In this document: positions 9,001 through 18,602 of the stretch, piece after piece | Position numbering within the stretch: the stretch's first letter is position 1 | Layout of the letters: each line of letters starts with the position of its first letter | Origin: Candidatus Cloacimonadota bacterium | GTDB lineage: Bacteria > Cloacimonadota > Cloacimonadia > Cloacimonadales > TCS61 | Assembly (NCBI GenBank): GCA_021108315.1 | Contig: JAIORE010000030.1 | Location: forward strand, 1-47,183 | Length of the DNA stretch: 47,183 bases | Direction: 5' to 3' | Notes under the pieces: generated by a model | Told to the model about the DNA's origin: nothing | Databases searched by the model: none | The model's input: only the letters and a program-made list of their open reading frames with translations | Made by a program: the position numbers and the translations under genes

Positions 9001-12000
9001 ATCGAAAACTACATAAATGCAATTGATTTGGATGAAACTAATTCTGAGTATTATATAAAAATTGGAGATGCATACGCTTACAGCGGTGAAATTGATAATG
9101 CTATCGAAAGCCTTCAAAAAGGTGTAAAATTAAATCCAAATGATGATAAAGCATATTTCGGATTGGGGAATGTTTATAAATTCGCTGGAAAATTTGAAGA
9201 TTCAATAAAAAGTTACTTAAAAGCAGTAGAATTGAATCCACAAAATTTTGATTGCTATAATGAGTTGGGGTTTGTTTATCTTAATGAAAAGAAATTTTCT
9301 AAAGCAATAGAAGCATACAAAGAAGCACTGGAACATAATCCTGGGAACCTCTTCATGTTAAATAACCTTGGTAAAGCCTACCAAAAAAGCGGAAAGTTTG
9401 ATATTGCAATTAAAACTTTAGAAAAAGCAATTGAAATTGATCAAAATGCTATAGAAGCTGTTAATAATCTTGGTTTAGTCTATGTGGATAAAAAAGAGTT
9501 TGATAAAGCAATTGAAACTATTTCTATGGCGATCGAAATTAATCCGGAATCCTCAAGTCCATTTCACTCATTAGGGGATGCATATTGGGCACAAGGCAAC
9601 AAGGAAATAGCCATCGAAAGTTATTTACAAACAATAAAACTTAACCCAAACGATTCTATTGCCTTTATGAAATTGGGAGATGCTAGTTTAGGAGCAAAAA
9701 AAAATAAAAAAGCTGCTGATTATTTTAAAAAGGCTGCTAAAGCTGATAAAAGAAATCCTGATATATTTCTTAAACTTGGTGATATATATACTCAACTTGA
9801 TCAAAAAGATAAAGCTTTGGAAAGTTATACAAGAGTAGTAGAATTAAAACCTTATGATGAAAAAGCAAATACAATATTAGCCAGTAAATTTTTTGAAAAA
9901 GGTTTATTTAATAAAGCAATCAAATGCTATCTAACGATATTAGATAAAAATCCTGATGACACACATGCTTTAAATATGTTAGGAAATAGCTATTGCCGTG
10001 CAGATTTATACGATAAATCAATTGAAGTTCTCAAAAAGGTTTTGAAAATGAATGCCGAAGAAGAAGAACTTTATCAATATCTAGGTGATGCCTATTTCAA
10101 GAAAAAAGAATATAAAAAAGCAATTGAAAGCTATATGAGATTCATTGAAACTGTACCTCCCACAGCAATGATATTTAATAGTTTAGGACGTGCTTATGCA
10201 TATATGAGTCGTTTTAAGCAAGCTGCAACAAATTTCGAATATTCTTTGGAAATTGATCCTAAAAATCCTAGAACTTATAATTTATTAGGTGATTCTTATT
10301 TAAAGCAAGGAAAATTTGATAAAGGTACAGAAAGTTATTTTAAGGCAATCGAAGTAGATCCAAAAGATTTCCATGCTTATCTCTATTTAGGTCGAGCTTA
10401 TTTCAATAATAAAGAATATGATATGGCAAAAGATAGTCTTAAAGAAGCCCTCAATCTTGATAATAAAAATATTGAATCTTATGAAATGCTGGGAGATTGT
10501 TATTATAAAACCAAAAATTATAAGAATGCAATTAACAGCTTTCAAAAAGGTATAAAACTTGATGCAAATCCTGAAAGAATGCTTATCAAATTAGGAAATT
10601 CCTATAATAAAATAGAAAACTGGGATAAATCTGTATTTACTTATAAAAAAGTACTCAAGCTTTCACCAAATAATTCTAAGATAACATATACTATTGCAAG
10701 TACTTATAATAAAGCGAATGATGTTGATAATGCTCTAAGATTTTATAAGAATACAATCGAATTGGATGATTCAAATGCATCTTCTTTCAAAGAAATCGGT
10801 AAAATTTATTTTGAGAAAAAAGAATTTGAAAATGCAATTGAAAATTTAAGTAATGCTGGGATTCTTCTTCCAAAAGATATTGAAATTCCAAAACTTCTCG
10901 GTGATGCCAAGTTTACTTTGAAAGAATATAAAGAAGCTCTAAACTCATATAAAGATGCCTTAAATATTAACAAAAAAGATTTTCATTCTCTTAATTTCTC
11001 AGGGCAAAGCTCAATAATTTTAGGAGATTTTCCCAAAGCAATTGAATCCTTCTTTAATGCTGTTGAAGTTAAATCCAATGATAGTGAAATTTATTATAAA
11101 TTAGGAAATGCATATTTCTTGAATAAAGACTATGAAATGGCTGTTGATAGTTTCGGTGAGGCAATTAATCTTAATAAAAAAATATATGTTTATCATAGAG
11201 ATCTTGCTTATGCTTTGAGCAAACTGAAGCAATTGGATACAGCTATTGAAAGCTTTAGGAATGCACTTAAACTTGATAATTCTGAAGCAATTCTCCTTGA
11301 TGCTTATGCAACTACTTATTACAAAAATAAGAATTATTTACCTGCCATCGAGAATTACAATAAGGCAATTGAGCTGGGTATTGATGATAAATCAATTTAT
11401 CAAAAAATCGGTAATTCATACTATAAATTAGCTGAATTTGATAAAGCAATTGAAAATTATCATATAGCATTAGAAAAAGACCCTGATAGAACACAGACTA
11501 TTGGTTATCTCGGAAGTGCTTATTATGAAAATAAAAACTATGAAAAAGCAATTAAATATTTAGCAAAAATTACTCAAATATCTCCCAAAAAAGATAATTA
11601 TTGGAATCTACTTGGTAATGCTTTCTTTAAAATGGAAAATTATAAGAAAGCAATTAATAGCTTCTCAAAAGCAATAGAGCTAAACACAAAACATCCACTT
11701 TATTATAAAAATATTGCTGATGCATTTACTCAAAAACAATCTTACTCTCGAGCTATTGAAAACTATAAAAAATCAATTAAGATCAATCCGAAGATTGCAG
11801 CTGTTTATACAAATCTTGGCTTTGCTTATCTGCAAACCGAAGATGATGATAGAGCTTTGGAAAACTATCTGAAATCTATTGAACTGTATCCTAATAATGC
11901 TGATGTAGATGAAATTATTGGAAATATTTATCAAAGAAATGAAGATTTTGATAATGCAATTAAATATTATCGTCTTTCCATAAAGATTAATCCGAAATCA

Positions 12001-15000
12001 GTTCAACCCCATATCTCATTAGGAAAATCTTTCGTTAGTATAAAAAGCTACAAAAATGCAGTTTTAAGCTTCCGGAGTTCTTTAGAACTTGATAATACCA
12101 ATGATGAAGTACATAACATACTTGGAGATTCTTTTGTTAATTTGGATGATCAAGAAAATGCGATAGAAGCTTATGAAAATTCTATCCAACTTAACAATAA
12201 TAACAAAGAAATTTACTTCAAGCTCGGAAATGCTTTGATTTTAACTAAATCTCTTGATAAAGCGATAAAAGCTTTTGAGAATGTGTTGAGACTTGACGCA
12301 AATCATTATCTTTCAAATAAAAAATTAGGCTTTATTTATAATGAAAAGAATGATTTCTCCAAAGCAATTGATGAATATTGGTTAGCTGTAAAAGTTAAAG
12401 CAAACGATGGTGATTCATATAATGAATTAGGATTGCTTTATCAAAAAACTAATGATTATAATAAGGCAATTGAGACCTTTAAAAAGGCGATTTCAAATAA
12501 ATTCAGAACTGCAATCATATTCCATAATATTGGGATTTGTTATTTAACTACCGAAAATCTCGCAAATGCAGTAACTTCTTTCCAAGAAGCTATCAAGATT
12601 GATACAATGAATTTGGAACACTACCATTATCTTGGTATTTCTTATGATAAATCGAAAGATTATTCTCACGCTATCGAAAACTACATTTATGCTATCGAAT
12701 TAGATTCTTCACGGGGAGATATTCATAAAAAATTAGGGATTGCATATACTACTACAAAAGATTATGAAAATGCAATAACAAGTTATCTCAATGCTATCGA
12801 AAATAAGACTGGTGATAAATTAATTGACCATAATCTCGCTGATGCTTATTTTTTGACAACAAATTACAAAGAAGCTATTCCTTTCTATCAACAATTTTTA
12901 GAAGCAGAAGCGTATAATGGTTCAGCATTACATAACTTAGGTTTGTGTTATTTCAATTTGAAGGATTTTGCAAAATCCATTGAAATATTGAATAATGCTG
13001 TGAAGATAGAACCAAAGAATGCTACGATGTTCAAAGATCTTGGCTTAACATATTTTGAAAGTAAAGATTTTGAGCAAGCGGTTGCCAGCTTTGGAAATGC
13101 TGCCAGATTGAATGAAAGAGATGCTTATACCCATTTTCTCTTGGCAAATTCACTTTCAGCCTTAAACCATTTCCCAGATGCTATAGAAAGCTATCAAATA
13201 GCAATTCAATTAGATGCAAATGAACCTGAATTTTTTATCAATATTGCTAATATATATCACGAAACAAAAAAATATGACTTGGCAGTTGAAAATTATCAAA
13301 AAGCTCTCAAACTTGAATCCGATAACGGAAAAACATATTATGAATTAGCGGTTGTTTACAGTAAGAAAGCAGAATATGAGAATGCTATTGATAATTATAA
13401 GAAATCGGTAAAAATAGTTCCCAATAATTATAAAGCATTCCATTATATGGGATTGGCATATTATAAAATAACAAAATATGATAATGCTATCGATAATTTC
13501 CAAAAAGCTATCTTGCTAAATAATCAGAATTCTAAAATATTTAACAATCTGGGATTTGCCTATTATGATAAAAATAGCTACGAAAAAGCAATTGAAAGTT
13601 TCTCAACTGCAATTTCATTAGAAGCGAATAATTCATTTTATAATGCTAATTTGGCAAATGCTTACTTTAAAAACAGTAACTTTAATAAAGCAATGGAACA
13701 TTATTCTGTAGCCGTAAAACTTAATCCAAAAGATGAAAGAAGTTTCTATCAAATGGGTTTGATCTATTTCGATAGAAAAGATTTTGATCAGATTATTGTG
13801 AATTTTGAAAAAGCAGCTTCCTTGAACCACAAAGATGCTACTACTTTTAATTATATCGGATTTGGTTATCAAAACAAATCTCAATATTCTCAAGCTATCA
13901 CGAATTATCAAAAAGCAATTTCTCTCAATGCTAATGAATTTACTTATTTTAGAAACCTCGCTGATACATACACGCTTGACAGTCAATTGGATAAAACCAT
14001 TGAAAATTATAAATCGGCTTGTAGATTAAATGATTCCGATGAACAATCATATTTCAAACTTGGGGAAACATATTACAAACTTAAGCGATTTGAGGAAGCA
14101 ATATCAACATTCCGAAAAGTAATTAAATTATCACCACAAAATGAAATAGCATATATTCATATTGCCGATTCATATTCGGGAATCAGAGAGTTTAATAACT
14201 CAATAGATAATTACATACAGGCACTATCACTTAACAAAGAGAATAGTGGAGTTTATCTTAAATTGGGGGAAGCTTTTAACAAAACCAAAAATCCTCAAGA
14301 TGCCATCAAAAGCTTCATAAGTTCAATTAAATATGATGAAAACAATGAAAAATCACACATCTTACTGGCAGACACATATAGAATCACCAAAGACTATCAC
14401 AAAGCTATCGAAAGCTATAATAATTCAATTATTCTGAATTCGGAAATAGTTCCTGTTCATAATAATTTGGCATTCGTCTATTTTGAAATTAAAGACTATC
14501 AGAATGCTATATCAAGCTATCAAAACTCATTAAAATTGTCTCCTAACGATGCTGTAATCGTAAAGAATCTGGCGAATAGCTTCTATCTGAATAACAGCTT
14601 TGACGAGGCTGCGGAAACCTATCTAAAGGTTCTCAATCTGATACCTGATGATACGGATTCTTACTTCCGTTTGGCAAATACATATTTCAATATTTCAGAA
14701 TATCGTTCTGCTATCGAAAATTATCAAAAAGCTATTGATAGAAATGATAGAATTGCTCTGTACTTCACTCAACTTGGTTATGCTTATTTTGAAAGTGAAG
14801 ATTATAGAAAAGCGGTAGAAAGCTTTAAAAGATCAACTGAATTAGCAAATGATAATCCAAAAATCCATAAGATGTTGGGAGATTCATATCACGAATTGCA
14901 GGAATATGATAACGAGATTTCTGCATATCAAAAGGCTTTGGAATTAGATGAAAAAGATAATGATGCTTTCAATACTCTGGGAAATACTTACTATCTTCTG

Positions 15001-18000
15001 GAAAAATATGGAAATGCTCTGGAGATGTACAATCGTTCGATCAGTTTGTATAATGAAAATGCTGATATTCACAACAATATGGGAAGTTGTTTCTTTCAAT
15101 TAGATCGTTTTGATGATGCTATAAACGCATATCAAAAAGCAATTGAATTGGATGATACTGATAATAGTCTATTTAGTAATCTTGGAAATGCTTACTATGA
15201 AAATGATGATTTTAATAAAGCGGTAATAAACTATCAAAAAGCCTTAAAGCTGGTTTCTGAGGATAAAGAAACATTATACAATCTCGGTAACGCATTTAGT
15301 AACTTGAACAAATTCAATGAGGCTGTGGAGAATTACCAAAAAGCACTGGCAATTGATTCGAATAATAGTGATGTTTGCAGTGGTTTGGGTAATGCTTTCT
15401 ACGAACTCAAACAATTTGAAAAAGCTATAGAAAGTTATGTTCGAGCCGTCAAACTTGATCCAAATGATGTTGATACCCTATTCAGTTTGGGTAATGCTTA
15501 CAGCAATATAAGAGATCATAGCGATGCTGTGGATGTTTATAATAAAGCTTTGAATATCACACCTGATGATACCGAAATTTTGCACAACTTAGGAGAATCA
15601 TACTTTGAACTGAAGAAATTTGAGGAAGCAGTTGTTAGTTATTCAAAAGTGATCTCATTAAATGCAAATGCGTTCACATATCATAATTTAGGGCTCACAT
15701 ACTTCCAATTGAAAGAATATGAAAAAGCGATTGATAGTTATAAACACGCTAATAAATTGGAAGAAACGGAAGAGACTTATCATAATATGGGAGATACCTA
15801 TTTCCAATTGAAAGATTATGAAAAAGCTGTGGAAAGTTATGAAAGCTCCATCATTCTAAAAGCAACAGCAGAAACTTATCATAGTCTTGGCGAATGCTTC
15901 TTCATGCTAAATAACCACCAAAAAGCTGTGGAAAACTTTAAAAGATCTATTGAGATTGAAAAGAGTGATTCTTCATATCATTTACTGGGAGATTCCTATT
16001 ATGAACTAAAGGATTTCAAAAACGCTGCTTCTGCTTTTGCCAATGCTATAAAGATCAAACCAGCGGCTCTTTCCTACTTCTATCTCGGAAATTCTAACTA
16101 TCAATTGGAAAAATATAGTAAGGCAATAGATAACTATACCAATTCAATTGAGCTTAAACCAGATGCAAAAGTCTATCAGATGCTGGGAGATGCATATTAT
16201 CAAAGCAAAAAGTATGAAAGTGCCACAATTAGCTACTTGAATTCTATCGAAATTAAACCTACTGCATTGGTATATTTTGATTTAGGAAAAACTTATGATC
16301 AGCTTGATGATATTGATAATACTATTTCGTACTTCATAAAATCTATTGAGTTGGACGACAAAGTTGCCGAAGTTCATTATCAATTGGGAGTTTCTTATAC
16401 TAAGAAAATTGACTTCAAAAATGCTATCGAAAGCTATAGAAAAGCTGTAGCATTGAATGATGCGAACGGACAATATTTCTTTAGTTTATCGGATGCCTAC
16501 TTCCAAAATAACGATCACGAAAACGCAATTGTTTACTACAACAAAACATTGAATTTCATTACAGATAACCCAAGTATCTATAACAATCTGGGAAATGTCT
16601 ATTTTGAAATTGAAAAATTTGAAGAAGCGATTGGCAATTATCTCAAGGCTGCTGAGCTGGATGATAAGAACGCTCAATATTGTACAAACCTTGGTTATTC
16701 TTACTTTAAAACTGAGAAATATGCAGACTCTATCAGCAACTTTGTGAAAGCAACCGAGCTTCTTCCTACAGATGCAAAAGTCTTTATGTCTCTTGGTTGG
16801 GCTTATTATGAAAATCGTCAGTATGAAGATGCGATCATAAGCTATAAAAAGGTCGCAGAGCTTGATAAGAACAACTTTAGAGGTTTCCAAAATCTGGGAA
16901 GTTCATACTATAAAGCAAAGAAATATAATGAGGCAATTAAAGCTTATACTAAGGCGATCAAACTTGAAGCAAATCGTTCGGAACTCTATAGGCTCTTAGG
17001 AAATTCATTCTATGAGATAAAGGAATTTTATCGGGCAATTGAGAACTATCAGAAAACTGTACAGTTGGATAACCAAGATAATTCTACATTTAGTGTATTA
17101 GGGAAAACATACATTGAGATCAGGGATTACCAAAAAGCTATCGGAAGTTTCCAGCAAGCGTTAAAATTAGACCCTGAAAATGCCAAAGATCATAATAGAT
17201 TAGGTTATGCTTTTTATTTAGAGGGTATTTTTGAAGATGCTGTGAAAAGTTATCAAAATGCGATAGCTCTTCAGGAAAACAATGCATACTTCCATAATAA
17301 TCTTGGTAGAGCATTCTTAAAACTACACGAATTTTCTAATTCGGTTGAGAGCTATAATAAGTGCGTTGCTATCAATCCTAAAAATGGAAAGTTCCAAGCA
17401 GATCTCGGTAATGCTTTGAATATGAATGAGCAATATACCGATGCAATAAATGTTTATGGTAGAGCAATAGAACTGGAACCACAGAATGCTTATTATCAAA
17501 ATACTCTCGGAACGATCTACACGAAGGATTCACAATACGAAAAGGCTGTGGAGATGTATGATAAAGCTATCAAGCTTAATGATAAAATTGCCAATTTCTT
17601 TAACAATCTTGGTAATGCATATCAGCATATGAAGAGCTACGATCTCGCTGTTGATACATATCTCAAAGCTCACGACCTTGATAAAAATAGTGATCTGATC
17701 GAGAACAACTTGGCGTTTGCTTACTATCAGAAATCTATGTTGAAAGATGCTTTGATTCATTTTGAAAGAGCAATTGTCTTGAATCCTAACGAACAAGTGT
17801 ACTACATCAATATTGGTAATGCTTATCGTTTGAACTTAGACTTTACGAAAGCTTTGGAGAATTATATAAAAGTCTTTGAGGTGCTTCCTAATGGTAATCT
17901 CTTGGAAGAAGTATATAGCCACAAACCAAAAGATATTAATAATACGGTCATTGATATTCTTGATTTTGGTGGAAAAGCATTGGAGATCAATATCGAATTG

Positions 18001-18126
18001 GCAAGTTATGCTATGTATATGGCTGGAACGACTAATACTCCTACAGAAAATACCGAGACTACCAAAAAGAAAACTGAGGATCTTTCCGGTTGGAAGAAGT
18101 TACGGAAGATGTTGACGAAACAGTAG
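6037..18126 (+). CDS. Giant tetratricopeptide-repeat protein (about 4029 aa, about 116 TPR units)
   Basis: One uninterrupted frame encodes a protein of about 455-470 kDa with no signal peptide and no membrane segment, so it is probably cytoplasmic. After 18 polar residues it consists entirely of TPR units of the form xYxxLGxxYxxxxxYxKAIExYxKAIxLxPxN. Unit starts checked at 6091, 6601, 8845, 10069, 10171, 11089 and 15577 are all whole multiples of 102 bases apart, giving 93 units of net 34 residues. Seven 33-residue units follow (15577-16269), then 15 more of 34 (16270-17799) and a last unit at 17800. A tail of about 75 residues ends in a Thr/Lys-rich linker and SGWKKLRKMLTKQ. No enzymatic domain is present. 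TPR arrays form right-handed superhelices that bind proteins; a scaffold role is inference. A terminator follows 23 bases after the stop. The units have diverged in DNA sequence, so expansion is old. Confidence 0.93.
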   Translation: MAPTNNPNDKKRIDKSIQAFYTIANSYSKKGDYNKAIKNYLKIIDLDPEDINAYHRIAHIYNIQKQYDKAIETYLKIIEVNPDDVKNYSVLGNAYFKKGDLDKASEIFYKILEIDPDDAFNHIKIGNILIEKGDYEKGIEHHRKALKLDPDETDAYDGIGKAYLKMGEFKKAIENYHEALKLNPEDAEIYNSLGSVYSFRQNYDKAIENFNKAIDLDSENVTAYNKIGDMYFEQKQYSKAIENYQKATHLDPQDEIAYTNLGNTYLIEKEYLKAIKSYMKCIEIDSNNSNAHANIGKVYFQRQSYDKAIENYNKAIEINPYNADHYNDLGNSYLELEDFVQAIVQFLKALEIDSQNILTFKNLGYAYRQKGEFDKAIETFVKAVELNPKDALAHKVLGNAYLQRRDFEKAIKSYLDLVKLHPEEPVSYNLLGNAYHFKGDYDQAIKQYKLALEYDPKNANSLNYLGLTYSEKKDYDKALEFYLKSVKIDPDNTDTLNSIGLFYYKKEQFNKALENFQKVIKKDTSNAKGFNNVGLAYLKLNDSLKAIKHFQKSISLDPKFDEAYYNMGKYYLEKENLEKAIENLEKAVKLNAMETKYQILLGNLYKKSADFENAISSYLKVLEIDSTHDEVYNLLGNVYLEQMEFEKAIENYLKSIKLDSQNSQTYTQLGSAYIQQNDSENAIKYLEKAQKLSSKNAEVNNLLGNAYRIKGDFDKALNYFENCIKIDDKNTNSYNSIGNLYFDKKEFDNAIENYLKATSIDSQNAEGFFNIGKAYLKMDDTKNALKYLEKSKKINPDKPALLIEMGNIHYEEREFSKAIEYYEKLAKLTPKKIDNLKLLADAFLENKDIEKSLEIYTRTLSLNPEDIDSLKKIVTINLKKKDYPKAIEFSNKILAIDKDNAYAYNSIGYCYYANQNYKKAIVQYNKALEIDDDNAAIYQNIGKIYLKKEEYDSAIDNFLEALGRDPRDASIYCSLGDTYYFQDEFESAIENYINAIDLDETNSEYYIKIGDAYAYSGEIDNAIESLQKGVKLNPNDDKAYFGLGNVYKFAGKFEDSIKSYLKAVELNPQNFDCYNELGFVYLNEKKFSKAIEAYKEALEHNPGNLFMLNNLGKAYQKSGKFDIAIKTLEKAIEIDQNAIEAVNNLGLVYVDKKEFDKAIETISMAIEINPESSSPFHSLGDAYWAQGNKEIAIESYLQTIKLNPNDSIAFMKLGDASLGAKKNKKAADYFKKAAKADKRNPDIFLKLGDIYTQLDQKDKALESYTRVVELKPYDEKANTILASKFFEKGLFNKAIKCYLTILDKNPDDTHALNMLGNSYCRADLYDKSIEVLKKVLKMNAEEEELYQYLGDAYFKKKEYKKAIESYMRFIETVPPTAMIFNSLGRAYAYMSRFKQAATNFEYSLEIDPKNPRTYNLLGDSYLKQGKFDKGTESYFKAIEVDPKDFHAYLYLGRAYFNNKEYDMAKDSLKEALNLDNKNIESYEMLGDCYYKTKNYKNAINSFQKGIKLDANPERMLIKLGNSYNKIENWDKSVFTYKKVLKLSPNNSKITYTIASTYNKANDVDNALRFYKNTIELDDSNASSFKEIGKIYFEKKEFENAIENLSNAGILLPKDIEIPKLLGDAKFTLKEYKEALNSYKDALNINKKDFHSLNFSGQSSIILGDFPKAIESFFNAVEVKSNDSEIYYKLGNAYFLNKDYEMAVDSFGEAINLNKKIYVYHRDLAYALSKLKQLDTAIESFRNALKLDNSEAILLDAYATTYYKNKNYLPAIENYNKAIELGIDDKSIYQKIGNSYYKLAEFDKAIENYHIALEKDPDRTQTIGYLGSAYYENKNYEKAIKYLAKITQISPKKDNYWNLLGNAFFKMENYKKAINSFSKAIELNTKHPLYYKNIADAFTQKQSYSRAIENYKKSIKINPKIAAVYTNLGFAYLQTEDDDRALENYLKSIELYPNNADVDEIIGNIYQRNEDFDNAIKYYRLSIKINPKSVQPHISLGKSFVSIKSYKNAVLSFRSSLELDNTNDEVHNILGDSFVNLDDQENAIEAYENSIQLNNNNKEIYFKLGNALILTKSLDKAIKAFENVLRLDANHYLSNKKLGFIYNEKNDFSKAIDEYWLAVKVKANDGDSYNELGLLYQKTNDYNKAIETFKKAISNKFRTAIIFHNIGICYLTTENLANAVTSFQEAIKIDTMNLEHYHYLGISYDKSKDYSHAIENYIYAIELDSSRGDIHKKLGIAYTTTKDYENAITSYLNAIENKTGDKLIDHNLADAYFLTTNYKEAIPFYQQFLEAEAYNGSALHNLGLCYFNLKDFAKSIEILNNAVKIEPKNATMFKDLGLTYFESKDFEQAVASFGNAARLNERDAYTHFLLANSLSALNHFPDAIESYQIAIQLDANEPEFFINIANIYHETKKYDLAVENYQKALKLESDNGKTYYELAVVYSKKAEYENAIDNYKKSVKIVPNNYKAFHYMGLAYYKITKYDNAIDNFQKAILLNNQNSKIFNNLGFAYYDKNSYEKAIESFSTAISLEANNSFYNANLANAYFKNSNFNKAMEHYSVAVKLNPKDERSFYQMGLIYFDRKDFDQIIVNFEKAASLNHKDATTFNYIGFGYQNKSQYSQAITNYQKAISLNANEFTYFRNLADTYTLDSQLDKTIENYKSACRLNDSDEQSYFKLGETYYKLKRFEEAISTFRKVIKLSPQNEIAYIHIADSYSGIREFNNSIDNYIQALSLNKENSGVYLKLGEAFNKTKNPQDAIKSFISSIKYDENNEKSHILLADTYRITKDYHKAIESYNNSIILNSEIVPVHNNLAFVYFEIKDYQNAISSYQNSLKLSPNDAVIVKNLANSFYLNNSFDEAAETYLKVLNLIPDDTDSYFRLANTYFNISEYRSAIENYQKAIDRNDRIALYFTQLGYAYFESEDYRKAVESFKRSTELANDNPKIHKMLGDSYHELQEYDNEISAYQKALELDEKDNDAFNTLGNTYYLLEKYGNALEMYNRSISLYNENADIHNNMGSCFFQLDRFDDAINAYQKAIELDDTDNSLFSNLGNAYYENDDFNKAVINYQKALKLVSEDKETLYNLGNAFSNLNKFNEAVENYQKALAIDSNNSDVCSGLGNAFYELKQFEKAIESYVRAVKLDPNDVDTLFSLGNAYSNIRDHSDAVDVYNKALNITPDDTEILHNLGESYFELKKFEEAVVSYSKVISLNANAFTYHNLGLTYFQLKEYEKAIDSYKHANKLEETEETYHNMGDTYFQLKDYEKAVESYESSIILKATAETYHSLGECFFMLNNHQKAVENFKRSIEIEKSDSSYHLLGDSYYELKDFKNAASAFANAIKIKPAALSYFYLGNSNYQLEKYSKAIDNYTNSIELKPDAKVYQMLGDAYYQSKKYESATISYLNSIEIKPTALVYFDLGKTYDQLDDIDNTISYFIKSIELDDKVAEVHYQLGVSYTKKIDFKNAIESYRKAVALNDANGQYFFSLSDAYFQNNDHENAIVYYNKTLNFITDNPSIYNNLGNVYFEIEKFEEAIGNYLKAAELDDKNAQYCTNLGYSYFKTEKYADSISNFVKATELLPTDAKVFMSLGWAYYENRQYEDAIISYKKVAELDKNNFRGFQNLGSSYYKAKKYNEAIKAYTKAIKLEANRSELYRLLGNSFYEIKEFYRAIENYQKTVQLDNQDNSTFSVLGKTYIEIRDYQKAIGSFQQALKLDPENAKDHNRLGYAFYLEGIFEDAVKSYQNAIALQENNAYFHNNLGRAFLKLHEFSNSVESYNKCVAINPKNGKFQADLGNALNMNEQYTDAINVYGRAIELEPQNAYYQNTLGTIYTKDSQYEKAVEMYDKAIKLNDKIANFFNNLGNAYQHMKSYDLAVDTYLKAHDLDKNSDLIENNLAFAYYQKSMLKDALIHFERAIVLNPNEQVYYINIGNAYRLNLDFTKALENYIKVFEVLPNGNLLEEVYSHKPKDINNTVIDILDFGGKALEINIELASYAMYMAGTTNTPTENTETTKKKTEDLSGWKKLRKMLTKQ
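15577..16269 (+). repeat. Block of seven consecutive 33-residue TPR units inside the giant gene
   Basis: Seven units in a row are 99 bases rather than 102, each missing one residue in the loop after helix B (for example LNANAF then TYHNLG, LEETEE then TYHNMG, IKPAAL then SYFYLG). The arithmetic is exact: 15577 + 7 x 99 = 16270, where VYFDLG opens the next 34-residue unit. Neighbouring units in the block are also unusually similar (YHNLGLTYFQLKEYEKAI and YHNMGDTYFQLKDYEKAV), which points to local duplication of an already shortened unit. Confidence 0.85.
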
Positions 18127-18148
18127 AATTGTAGATTTAGTAATGTTA

Positions 18149-18176
18149 AAATAGCCCCTTTATTGGGGCTATTTTT
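18149..18176 (+). terminator. Rho-independent terminator of the giant TPR gene
   Basis: A ten-base stem AAATAGCCCC/GGGGCTATTT with loop TTTATT ends in a short T run, 23 bases after the TPR stop codon. The symmetric A and T runs would let it work on both strands. Confidence 0.85.
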
Positions 18177-18225
18177 CATTTTGACCCCATCCTCAACGCT
18201 TTCTCTTTTAAGAACCCCCTTTAAT

Positions 18226-18268
18226 TCCCCCTTGTAAAGGGGGACAAAGCCTTCTTTTACAAGGAAGG
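18226..18268. repeat. Paired small palindromes
   Basis: A perfect eight-base stem, TCCCCCTT/AAGGGGGA with loop GTA (18226-18244), is followed by a smaller stem, CCTTC/GAAGG (18250-18268). It has the same two-hairpin design as the ~128 bp elements nearby but a different sequence. No gene is seen here. Confidence 0.55.
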
Positions 18269-18310
18269 TATATGCAAAGCAGTCGGAAGGTTTTAAAGAT
18301 AAAAGATAAT

Positions 18311-18438
18311 AACTCACCCTAAATCCCTCTCTTAATTTCAAGAGAGGGACTTCAAGACGATCTTCGTTTGAAAAGAGAATGAATTTGAGAGATTACAACA
18401 ATCTCCCCTCTTTAGATAAAGAGGGGTCGGGGGAGTTT
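18311..18438. repeat. Palindromic element, copy A (~128 bp)
   Basis: The element begins AACTCACCCTAAATCCCTC and ends GGGGGAGTTT, so its ends are imperfect terminal inverted repeats. Inside are two hairpins: CCCTCTCTT/AAGAGAGGG and CCCCTCTTT/AAAGAGGGG. Three further copies lie in this window (19700, 21235, 21739), all in the same orientation. It looks like a non-autonomous mobile element of MITE type. Confidence 0.8.
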
Positions 18439-18524
18439 GAGAGGTTTTATTAAGAAAAGGATATGAATTATGAAAAAAGAAAACGGCTTAAAATAAACAA
18501 CTATATACTGAAATTGTAATATTA

Positions 18525-18552
18525 AAATAGCCCCTTTATTGGGGCTATTTTT
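18525..18552. terminator. Duplicate of the TPR-gene terminator
   Basis: The same hairpin, TAGCCCC TTTATT GGGGCTA with T5, recurs 376 bases after the first, and the flanks also match (ATTGTA upstream; TTTG.CCCCATCC downstream). No gene ends here, so this is a duplicated 3' flank rather than a second functional gene end. Confidence 0.7.
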
Positions 18553-18602
18553 GTATTTGCCCCCATCCCAGCCATTCCTCTTTGTAAGTAAAGTGAGTAG
18601 TT

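Noticed and set aside
13633..13986. A 117-codon minus-strand frame inside the TPR gene
   Set aside because: Same reason: a shadow of repeat-coded sequence with no ribosome binding site or known motif.
16486..16890. A 134-codon minus-strand frame inside the giant TPR gene
   Set aside because: It is antisense to well-formed TPR units; its length follows from the periodic codon pattern of the repeat, and similar shadows occur along the gene.
6037..18126. Assembly artefact from tandem duplication in the TPR gene
   Set aside because: Adjacent units differ at many DNA positions throughout and the frame stays open over 12 kb, which collapsed or expanded repeats would not produce.
18006..18341. A 111-codon minus-strand frame across the end of the TPR gene and the repeat region
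   Set aside because: It overlaps the TPR coding end and the terminator, its middle is read through palindromic repeats, and it has no family resemblance.
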